In this document: positions 1-5,136 of the stretch, in pieces
Layout of the letters: every line of letters starts with the position of its first letter
Numbering within the stretch: the first letter of the stretch is position 1
NCBI GenBank assembly: GCA_946479535.1
Contig: CAMLGP010000279.1
Span: 1 to 5,136 of the forward strand
DNA from: an uncultured Bacteroidota bacterium
GTDB lineage: Bacteria > Bacteroidota > Bacteroidia > Chitinophagales > Chitinophagaceae
Reading direction: 5' to 3'
DNA length: 5,136 bases
Notes under the pieces: model-generated
Told to the model about the DNA's origin: nothing
The model's database searches: none
The model's input: the letters and a program-made list of their open reading frames with translations, nothing else
Translations under genes and position numbers: made by a program

Positions 1-210
1 AAAATGACCTATATTAATCATAGTGTGATCAACTATATGGGGACCCGCGATGCTGCATTTTGTGATTATATCCACCATTCCATTCATAACACAATGCACC
101 GCTCACTCCAGATCAGTTCAACAGGTGAGAAAGAAAGAGCACGATTCTTCAGTCAGATCAGGGAAAATATCAATCGCCGCAGAGATATTGCGGATTCAAT
201 GAGATACTGA
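1..210 (+). CDS. 3' end of an unrecognised plus-strand protein gene
   Basis: The frame is open from the first base and ends at a TGA at 208-210. The ATG at 4 could be a start, but the codon before it is also sense, so this is more likely the last 69 residues of a larger protein cut by the window edge. The visible part has no low-complexity or membrane segment. It is rich in histidine, asparagine and arginine: a stretch around residues 22-35 has HH and further His residues (YIHHSIHNTMHRSL), and the tail is charged and probably helical (ENINRRRDIADSMRY). I do not recognise the family. The histidines could bind metal or could be structural. A hairpin starts about 20 bp after the stop and may end the transcript. 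It is real coding sequence by its length and ordinary composition, but its function is unknown. Confidence 0.6.
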   Translation, partial: KMTYINHSVINYMGTRDAAFCDYIHHSIHNTMHRSLQISSTGEKERARFFSQIRENINRRRDIADSMRY

Positions 211-229
211 TGTTTGATGCCTTATTTTG

Positions 230-262
230 AAATTTCCAAATTGGGAATTTGGGAAATTTTTT
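230..262 (+). terminator. Possible Rho-independent terminator after the first gene
   Basis: Positions 230-242 pair with 246-259, giving 13 base pairs with one bulged G (251) and a GGG loop (243-245). The stem's closing T's run on to position 262. It lies 20 bp after the stop codon at 208-210, where a terminator would be expected. The stem is mostly A-T with only two G-C pairs, weak for an intrinsic terminator. It is also one arm of a repeated element (see the repeat entry), so the terminator role is an inference. Confidence 0.4.
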
Positions 263-269
263 CATAGTG

Positions 270-297
270 AAAATTTGTGACTTAGCTAAAAATTTGT
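270..297. repeat. Short direct repeat aaaatttgt, 19 bp apart
   Basis: The nonamer aaaatttgt occurs at 270-278 and again at 289-297, followed by gac and caac respectively. It lies between the two inverted hairpin repeats and about 90-120 bp before the HMG-CoA lyase start. Two close copies could be an operator or part of a repeat element. In AT-rich spacer DNA such a match can also arise by chance. Confidence 0.25.
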
Positions 298-387
298 CAA
301 CCTATTATTTTAGTTATCTGCTTCAGAAGCAATTTCGAAATTCCCCAATTTCAAAATTTCGAAATCTCCTTACCTTACTTTTGCTGA

Positions 388-1233
388 ATGAAACTGATTG
401 AATGCCCCCGTGATGCCATGCAGGGGTGGAGCAGGTTTATCCCAACTCCGCAAAAAATCGCTTATATCAATTCCCTGCTCAGGGTTGGATTTGATACAAT
501 TGATTTTGGAAGCTTTGTTTCTCCCAAAGCCATTCCTCAAATGGCTGATACCAAAGAGGTAATTGCAGGACTTGATCTATCTAACAGCCGGTCAAAACTG
601 TTAGCCATTATTGCCAATCTTAGGGGAGCACAGGAAGCCTCAGTATATGACCAGATCAGTTATCTGGGTTTTCCATTTTCAGTTTCCGAAACATTCCAGC
701 AGCGCAATACCAACTCATCCATTGAAGAATCATTAAAAAGAGTAGAGGACATACAGGACCTTTGTCTGAAAACAGGTAAGAAACTGGTTATTTATATCTC
801 CATGGGATTCGGGAACCCGTATGGTGATCCCTGGTCTGAAGAAATAGTATTTGAGTGGGTGCACCGCATGGTTGGAATGGATATTGATATTATTTCCCTC
901 GCAGATACTGTTGGAGTTGCAAGCCCCGAACAGGTTTACGACATGACCAGCTTTTTGATTGAATCCCTTCCCGGCATTGAAATAGGAGTTCATTTACATG
1001 CCACGCCATTGAACCGGGAAATGAAACTGCAAGCGGCACTCAGGGCAGGATGCAAACGATTTGATGGCGCGCTGAAAGGTATTGGCGGATGCCCAATGGC
1101 TGATGATGAACTGGTAGGTAATATGAGCACCGAGATCATGGTCAGCTATTTTGAAGAAAAAGGAATTTCTCCTGATCTTGATAAAACGCTATTGGCGGAG
1201 AGCCTGTTAATGGCAGGACAAATATTTGGATAG
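388..1233 (+). CDS. Hydroxymethylglutaryl-CoA lyase (HMGL-like family)
   Basis: This 281-residue protein should split HMG-CoA into acetyl-CoA and acetoacetate, the last step of leucine breakdown, in the cytoplasm. It is a single TIM-barrel HMGL-like domain over nearly its whole length. Visible active-site parts are PRD at 7-9 (catalytic Arg8, metal ligand Asp9), SLADTVGV with Asp173, HLH with metal ligands His202 and His204, the loop GIGGCP with Cys235, and GN with metal ligand Asn245. The spacings match human HMGCL (D42, H233/H235, C266, N275). Differences from the human type are Asp39 where that enzyme has a catalytic Glu (IDFGSF versus IEVTSF), HLHAT for HCHDT, and an imperfect cysteine-loop signature. 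As I recall, other Bacteroidota homologues share these. The ATG at 388 starts directly at the first strand, so little can be missing; there is no clear ribosome binding site. The GSCFA gene follows after 12 bp, probably co-transcribed. A related aldol-type lyase activity cannot be excluded. Confidence 0.9.
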   Translation: MKLIECPRDAMQGWSRFIPTPQKIAYINSLLRVGFDTIDFGSFVSPKAIPQMADTKEVIAGLDLSNSRSKLLAIIANLRGAQEASVYDQISYLGFPFSVSETFQQRNTNSSIEESLKRVEDIQDLCLKTGKKLVIYISMGFGNPYGDPWSEEIVFEWVHRMVGMDIDIISLADTVGVASPEQVYDMTSFLIESLPGIEIGVHLHATPLNREMKLQAALRAGCKRFDGALKGIGGCPMADDELVGNMSTEIMVSYFEEKGISPDLDKTLLAESLLMAGQIFG

Positions 1234-1245
1234 AAAATTGGCTTT

Positions 1246-2262
1246 ATGGATTTCATGATAAATATCGATCTGAAGAAATTACCGCACCCAATCCGGTATG
1301 ATCATTCTGTTTTGTTGATCGGGTCCTGCTTTACAGAGCATATTGGAAACTCATTACAGGAATTGAAATTCCCGGTACTACAAAATCCAAATGGTATTTT
1401 ATTCGATCCTCACAGCGTTTGCAAATCCCTCATTTCTTATATTGAAAATAAAAAATACAGTGAGAAAGATCTGTTTCAGTTGAATGAGGTCTGGAATAGC
1501 TGGCAACATCATTCACGTTTCTCACACCTTAATAGGCAGGAAGCTATTCACCGGATCAATGCCTCACAGGAACAGGCTCATGAATTCCTGAAAAAAGCAG
1601 ACTGGATCATCATTACCCTTGGGTCATCTTTTTCTTATCGACTCTCGCAGGCAGGACAATCAGAAGCACCGGGTGGTGTAAAGGATGTTTTATCGGTTGC
1701 CAATTGTCATCGTGCACCCGCTCAATGGTTTTCCAAACACCTGCTGGGTATTGATGAGACCGTTTCCATGCTGGATAATTGTTATCATCGTCTTTTGCAA
1801 TTCAATCCAAAATTGCAGATCATTTTTACAGTGAGCCCGGTAAGGCATATCCGGGATGGGGTAATAGAAAACAATAGAAGCAAGGCCAGGCTTATTGAAT
1901 CAGTCCATCATATGGTAAACAAGTTTGAACGGCTTTATTATTTCCCCGCCTATGAACTGGTGATTGATGTATTGCGGGATTACCGGTTTTATGATATCGA
2001 TCTGGTTCATCCCAATTACATGGCTACTGATTTTGTGCTGGAAAAATTTGGTCATTCATGTATTGAGGAAGAAGCACAGGAATTAATGAAGGAAGTAAAA
2101 AAGATCATTATTGCAAGGAAACACAAAGCCTTTCAGCCAAATACCGCCGCACACAAACAATTCCTGAAAACGCATTTGGAGAAGGTAAGTGCGCTGACCA
2201 AAAAATATCCTTTCCTTAATCTGCAGGAAGAAATTACTTACTTCTCAGAGAAAGGAAGTTGA
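1246..2262 (+). CDS. GSCFA-domain protein, SGNH-hydrolase-like
   Basis: This 338-residue protein belongs to the GSCFA family, named after a motif seen here as GSCFTE (26-31). The family is related to SGNH/GDSL-type esterases, but its substrate is not established. Family landmarks follow in order: Ser27 in the first block (likely nucleophile), NPNGILFDP (47-55), ITLGSSFSYR (123-132), VANCH (151-155), FTVSPVRHIRDG (194-205), and DLVH with Asp252 and His255, matching the DxxH block that supplies the other catalytic residues. There is no signal peptide or membrane segment, so it is probably cytoplasmic. The tail after about residue 275 is lysine-rich and helical. The ATG at 1246 is chosen; an in-frame ATG at 1255 would shorten it by three residues. 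It follows the HMG-CoA lyase by 12 bp, suggesting one transcript without an obvious functional link. Its last 29 bases overlap the end of the convergent epimerase gene. The family call is firm; an acyl- or acetyl-esterase role is inferred. Confidence 0.88.
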   Translation: MDFMINIDLKKLPHPIRYDHSVLLIGSCFTEHIGNSLQELKFPVLQNPNGILFDPHSVCKSLISYIENKKYSEKDLFQLNEVWNSWQHHSRFSHLNRQEAIHRINASQEQAHEFLKKADWIIITLGSSFSYRLSQAGQSEAPGGVKDVLSVANCHRAPAQWFSKHLLGIDETVSMLDNCYHRLLQFNPKLQIIFTVSPVRHIRDGVIENNRSKARLIESVHHMVNKFERLYYFPAYELVIDVLRDYRFYDIDLVHPNYMATDFVLEKFGHSCIEEEAQELMKEVKKIIIARKHKAFQPNTAAHKQFLKTHLEKVSALTKKYPFLNLQEEITYFSEKGS

Positions 2263-3310
2263 AAGAATTAACAGGATTCTCTTCCCTTACCCTGTAAATA
2301 GTTTGCTGATGATAGGTTTGCCCGGGTCCTAATATAGTATTCGGAAAGACGGGTATATTGACTGCATTGGGATGGACCTGTGTTTCCAGGCAAAACCCTG
2401 AAAAAGGTCCGTATTGTTTACCCTTGCTACCGGTAACAGCAGGGATACCTGAGCCGGTATAAAGATGAACAATCGGCTCAGAGGTCAATACCTGTAACCA
2501 TAATCCTGATTTCTCAGAATAGGCTTCTGCGGCTGCAATAGATGGATTGACTGTATCCAGCACATAACTTTGATCATATCCCTTTTTGGGATCCCAGTCT
2601 GCATTGATCCGTTTTAATTGCCGGAAATCATAAAAGCTGTTTTTTACTTCAGTCAGTTTACCTGTCACTGTGAGATGCTCATCCTGCTCCAGTATGGAGG
2701 AACTGTTGATTTTTAGGAGTGTATTGCCGATATTACCTTCTCCATTATCCAGGTTGAAATAACTATGGTGGGTAAGATTTACCGGTGTTGACTTATCCGT
2801 AATGGCAGAATAGGAATAACTCAGGTCATTTTCTTCTGATAGCTCAAATCGAAGAGTGATAAAAAGATTTCCAGGATATCCTTCCTCGCCATCAGGACTG
2901 AAATAGGAAAGCACAAGACTATTGGATGAATACTCCCCACATTTCCAGACCCGTTTATCCAATCCTGTGTTTCCGCCATGGAGATGATCAGGACCCAGGT
3001 TTTTAGCGAGTGTATATTCAGTTCCGTCCAATGTAAAGGTTCCGGACCTGATTCGGTTGCCATAGCGACCGATTGCAGCTCCGAAGTAAGGATAGACTTT
3101 TAAATAGTTATCAGCCCTGTAATCTTCTACATTGTCAAACCCTAAAACAATATTATTGGAGGAGCCGTTTTTTTGAAGGAGTGTAAAGGAAACAATGATA
3201 GCACCATAATTGCTGATACAAACTTCTGTCCCTTTTTAATTGGTCAATCTAAACAAATAAATATCTTCGCCGGAATAAGAAAAACAGAATTGTCGATCAG
3301 ACGTTCGCAT
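2234..3310 (-). pseudogene. galM: Aldose 1-epimerase (mutarotase) interrupted by an in-frame TAA
   Basis: The intact product would be a cytoplasmic mutarotase interconverting alpha and beta forms of galactose or glucose. From ATG 3310-3308 the frame spans 358 codons before the final TAA at 2236-2234, a normal length for the family. Codon 25 is TAA (3238-3236). Family-like sequence lies on both sides: YLFRLTN before, KGTEVCISNYGAI after. Numbering from ATG 3310, expected active-site residues are present: Arg86 in GRYGNRI, His111 in LHGG, His182 in HHSYFNL, Asp246 in GYDQSY and Glu309 in CLETQ; the Arg86 to His111 spacing equals R71 to H96 of the Lactococcus enzyme. No ATG, GTG or TTG follows the stop until TTG 3031, after Arg86, so restart there should give no active enzyme. 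The upstream frame is closed by TGA 3316-3314, supporting ATG 3310. No second lesion is visible, so the stop is recent, a sequencing error, or bypassed. The 3' end overlaps the GSCFA gene by 29 bp. Confidence 0.85.
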
Positions 3311-3333
3311 GTTTCAAAAATAGTATAATAGCA
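3311..3333. promoter_or_regulatory. 23-bp divergent spacer between epimerase and galactokinase starts
   Basis: Only 23 bp separate the two opposing ATG codons. On the minus strand tatttttg (3322-3315) fits the Bacteroidota -7 consensus TAnnTTTG, and on the plus strand tataat occurs at 3324-3329. Both lie just 4 bp from the start codon they would serve, so either would give a leaderless or internally started message. No well-spaced -33 element was found for either. The working promoters therefore probably lie inside the neighbouring coding sequences; no specific site can be assigned. Confidence 0.25.
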
Positions 3334-4497
3334 ATGACAAACGTTGAGCTGGAAAAAGAATTCCGCAAAAGATTTAACAAGAACCCTGAAGGAATATTTT
3401 TTTGTCCGGGCAGGGTTAATTTGATCGGCGAACATATTGATTATAATGGTGGACAGGTGATGCCCTGTGCCATTTCCTCAGGCACCTGGCTGCTTCTTGC
3501 TCATAATACGGATCCGGTTCTTCGGTTTGAGTGTATCAATTTTCCTGAAAAGGCAAGTTTGGAATTAAAACAATCCTATACAAAAACGGGTAAAGAGTGG
3601 TTTAATTACCCATTAGGTATGATCCATCAGTTATTGCAGCAGGGGCATTCCATTTTAGGGATGGATATGCTTTTTTATGGCAATCTTCCCATTGGCGCAG
3701 GCCTTTCTTCATCAGCTTCCATTGAAGTATTAACCGGTTTTGCATTTAGCGAAGTGTTTGAATTAGAAATTACTCCCAAGGAGATTGCCTTGCTTGGCAA
3801 AAAGGTAGAGAATGAATTTATCGGAGTAAACTCTGGCATTATGGACCAGTTTGCAGTAGCCATGGGAAAAAAAGATAAGGCCATTCTATTGAATTGCGAT
3901 ACGCTCGAATATGAATATATACCTTTTGAGATAGGGGATCATGTGCTGGCCATCATCAATAGCAATAAGCAACGTTCCCTGGCAGAGTCTAAATACAATG
4001 AACGATTTGCAGAATGTGGAGCTGCCCTTAAACGCTTGCAACTGGAAATAAAAGCTGATTTTCTTTGTGATATCAGTCCGGAAGAGTTTACTACAAAAAA
4101 ACACCTGATCAAAGACCCGGTACTGGAAAAAAGGGCATTACATGTTATAACTGAAAATGAAAGAGTGAAACAGGCCACAAAGGCATTAAAGTCCGGTAAC
4201 CTGGAGCAGTTTGGGGAATTGATGTATGCATCTCATCAATCCCTGAAAGAATTATATGAAGTATCCGGCAGGGAACTGGATGCGATTGTTGATTTCTGCA
4301 AAACCTACCAGGGATGTATTGGTGCAAGGATGACAGGAGCTGGATTTGGGGGATGTGCTATTGCACTGGTTAAAAAAGACAGGTTCAATGATTTTTCTGC
4401 AAAACTCACTGAATATTATTCCGGGAATATAGGTTATGCACCAGAAGTATTTGCATCAGCCATAGGAAGGGGAGTCAGGGAGGAGCCACTTCTCTAA
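3334..4497 (+). CDS. galK: Galactokinase
   Basis: This 387-residue cytoplasmic enzyme phosphorylates alpha-D-galactose with ATP to galactose 1-phosphate, the entry step of the Leloir pathway. The three GHMP-kinase motifs are complete. The galactokinase signature GRVNLIGEHIDYNGG covers 26-40, with catalytic Arg27 and sugar-contacting Glu33, His34 and Asp36. The ATP-binding loop GNLPIGAGLSSSAS is at 116-129. Motif 3, GARMTGAGFGGC, is at 330-341. The likely catalytic base is Asp171 in GIMDQFA, and Tyr221 sits in the SKYNER block near the sugar pocket. Length and the 26 residues before Arg27 match the family, so ATG 3334 is a good start although no Shine-Dalgarno sequence is seen. It is divergent from the epimerase gene, 23 bp away, and its last 42 bases overlap the end of the convergent phosphotransferase gene. 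Galactose is preferred because of the GEHIDYN signature; N-acetylgalactosamine kinases are a less likely alternative. Confidence 0.96.
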   Translation: MTNVELEKEFRKRFNKNPEGIFFCPGRVNLIGEHIDYNGGQVMPCAISSGTWLLLAHNTDPVLRFECINFPEKASLELKQSYTKTGKEWFNYPLGMIHQLLQQGHSILGMDMLFYGNLPIGAGLSSSASIEVLTGFAFSEVFELEITPKEIALLGKKVENEFIGVNSGIMDQFAVAMGKKDKAILLNCDTLEYEYIPFEIGDHVLAIINSNKQRSLAESKYNERFAECGAALKRLQLEIKADFLCDISPEEFTTKKHLIKDPVLEKRALHVITENERVKQATKALKSGNLEQFGELMYASHQSLKELYEVSGRELDAIVDFCKTYQGCIGARMTGAGFGGCAIALVKKDRFNDFSAKLTEYYSGNIGYAPEVFASAIGRGVREEPLL

Positions 4498-5136
4498 ACG
4501 CATTAATAATACATATTGATTCATGGCCCTGTCAAAATTTTGATCAGGGTAATTAGTTCGATAATAAATGTCTCCATTCAGATAGTCTGTAAGGAAACGA
4601 AGAGCCTGCATGTAAACCATAAGCAGTCCTGCATAATGGATATATTTTTTTTCTGAAGCAGTCAACTGATTGCCCATCACAGACAGATAATTGCTGACAA
4701 TGGCATTATAATAATCCTTACGGATCTTAATGCTGTCAAAATCCCTGCTATCCTCATCATTTATGCAGGCCATTGACCGGATCATATCTCCCAGGTCAGA
4801 AAAGAAATAGCCAGGCATTACGGTATCCAGATCAATAGGGCAAATGACTCTTCCATTCTTTTTATTGAAAAGGACATTGGCGATCTTGGCATCATGATGC
4901 ATTACACGTAAGGGAAAATCGTCAGGGGATTCAGTCATGATCTCATAAAAATGCTTGTACCGTTCCCGTTTCTTTAATTCATCAATCAGGGAAATTGCCT
5001 TGCTCATTCTTTCATAATATTCACCCTTTAGAGATTCTTCAAACTGTGCGTAGCGCAAACCAAGATCATGAAAACCGGGTATTACATTCTTTAAAAGTTC
5101 AGTATGAAAATCATGAAAGGCTGCGGTGAAACGTGC
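4456..5136 (-). CDS. C-terminal part of an APH-family sugar kinase, N-acetylhexosamine kinase-like
   Basis: The frame is open to the right edge (reading in from FTAAFHDFHTELL) and ends at TGA 4458-4456, so 226 residues of the C-terminal part are visible and the ATP-binding N-lobe lies outside. Codons continue upstream of the TTG at 5058, so that is not the start. The catalytic loop MHHDAKIAN has the HxDxxxxN pattern, with the catalytic Asp at 4893-4891. The metal-binding block PIDLDTVMPG has Asp at 4833-4831 and 4827-4825, followed by SDLGDMIR. These features, plus FHDLGLRYAQF upstream and FLTDYLNGDIYYRTNYP near the C-terminus, resemble the NahK-type N-acetylhexosamine 1-kinases, often annotated as aminoglycoside phosphotransferase or mucin desulfatase. 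It likely phosphorylates a sugar at C1 in the cytoplasm; antibiotic modification is unlikely. The 3' end overlaps galK by 42 bp on the opposite strand. The fold is firm; the substrate is inferred from resemblance and the galactose neighbourhood. Confidence 0.82.
   Translation of the reverse strand, partial: ARFTAAFHDFHTELLKNVIPGFHDLGLRYAQFEESLKGEYYERMSKAISLIDELKKRERYKHFYEIMTESPDDFPLRVMHHDAKIANVLFNKKNGRVICPIDLDTVMPGYFFSDLGDMIRSMACINDEDSRDFDSIKIRKDYYNAIVSNYLSVMGNQLTASEKKYIHYAGLLMVYMQALRFLTDYLNGDIYYRTNYPDQNFDRAMNQYVLLMRLEKWLLPDSPSYG

Larger units (their letters stand above)
225..367. repeat. Inverted pair of AT-rich hairpin repeats
   Basis: The spacer between the first gene and the HMG-CoA lyase holds two related copies of one motif in opposite orientation, about 229-258 and 360-331. 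Aligned by hand, copy 1 and the reverse complement of copy 2 share gaaattt, aaattggg, aattt and aaatt blocks, with about 26 matches in 31 columns. Each copy is itself a hairpin: 230-242 with 246-259, and 331-342 with 347-358 around a CCCC loop, with one C/A mismatch. Copy 2 also contains the perfect palindromes aatttcgaaatt (331-342) and atttcgaaat (356-365). About 70 bp lie between the copies. It could be a small dispersed intergenic repeat or MITE-like element, or a structured leader; nothing here shows mobility or target-site duplication. Confidence 0.6.

Noticed and set aside
306..313. tattttag as a Bacteroidota -7 promoter element for the HMG-CoA lyase
   Set aside because: It has one mismatch to TAnnTTTG and no TTTG at the expected distance upstream; the nearest copies (274-277, 293-296) are at the wrong spacing.
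733..993. Minus-strand open frame inside the HMG-CoA lyase gene
   Set aside because: It lies opposite well-conserved lyase coding sequence and shows no family features; it is a shadow frame.
2251..2290. Terminator hairpin between the convergent GSCFA and epimerase genes
   Set aside because: Possible short pairings (aaaggaag with cttccctt; agaat with attct) are imperfect and lack a T-run on either side.
2234..3031. A 265-residue aldose epimerase starting at the TTG at 3031
   Set aside because: It would lack the N-terminal strands and the NRI arginine, while clear family sequence continues upstream in the same frame as far as ATG 3310.
2821..3063. Second minus-strand frame across the epimerase gene
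   Set aside because: The epimerase frame itself carries the family motifs (GRYGNRI, LHGG) through this stretch; the alternative frame shows none.
3236..3238. Stop-codon reassignment or selenocysteine-type recoding at the TAA
   Set aside because: Genes in the window use TAA, TGA and TAG as ordinary terminal stops (galK and the epimerase itself end in TAA), and selenocysteine is encoded by TGA, not TAA.
3324..3329. tataat as a -10 box for galK
   Set aside because: It ends 4 bp before the ATG, so transcription would start at or inside the start codon, and no spaced -35/-33 partner was found; Bacteroidota also mostly use a different consensus.
3675..4327. Several minus-strand open frames opposite galK
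   Set aside because: They overlap the GHMP motifs on the other strand, overlap each other, and look like no protein family.
4456..5136. An aminoglycoside-resistance gene
   Set aside because: The catalytic loop is shared by the whole APH fold, but IDLDTVMPG and the YLNGDIYY region match the sugar-kinase-like branch.

Overview
The window looks like chromosomal DNA of a Bacteroidota bacterium, probably of the Chitinophagaceae or a related family. Three things point there: a GSCFA-domain protein of the kind common in that phylum, an HMG-CoA lyase with the Bacteroidota-type ECPRDAMQG N-terminus, and AT-rich spacers with no clear Shine-Dalgarno sequences before the genes. The family-level placement is inference.

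Layout, left to right. Positions 1-210 hold the 3' end of a plus-strand gene I do not recognise. A 177-bp spacer follows, carrying two related AT-rich hairpins in inverted orientation. Next is a tight plus-strand pair: an HMG-CoA lyase (388-1233; leucine or HMG-CoA breakdown) and, 12 bp later, a GSCFA-domain SGNH-hydrolase-like protein (1246-2262). The right half is about hexose use. It has an aldose 1-epimerase gene on the minus strand (3310-2234), a divergent galactokinase (3334-4497), and the C-terminal part of a minus-strand sugar-kinase-like phosphotransferase (5136-4456) that runs off the right edge.

The main observation is in the aldose epimerase. Read from an ATG at 3310, the frame encodes a full-length family member, but codon 25 is TAA (3238-3236). 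Recognisable family sequence continues in the same frame on both sides of the stop, and no ATG, GTG or TTG follows until a TTG at 3031, which is too far downstream to give a working enzyme. So this is a young nonsense pseudogene, a sequencing error, or a gene expressed by readthrough or unusual initiation.

The genes are packed tightly. Both convergent junctions overlap at their 3' ends (29 and 42 bp), and the divergent epimerase and galactokinase start codons are only 23 bp apart. The epimerase would supply alpha-galactose to the galactokinase, which makes galactose 1-phosphate. The phosphotransferase resembles N-acetylhexosamine 1-kinases, so the region may serve use of host- or plant-derived galactosides and hexosamines. 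No galT, galE, transporter or regulator is visible. I found no RNA genes, mobile elements, CRISPR arrays or clearly novel multi-gene system.
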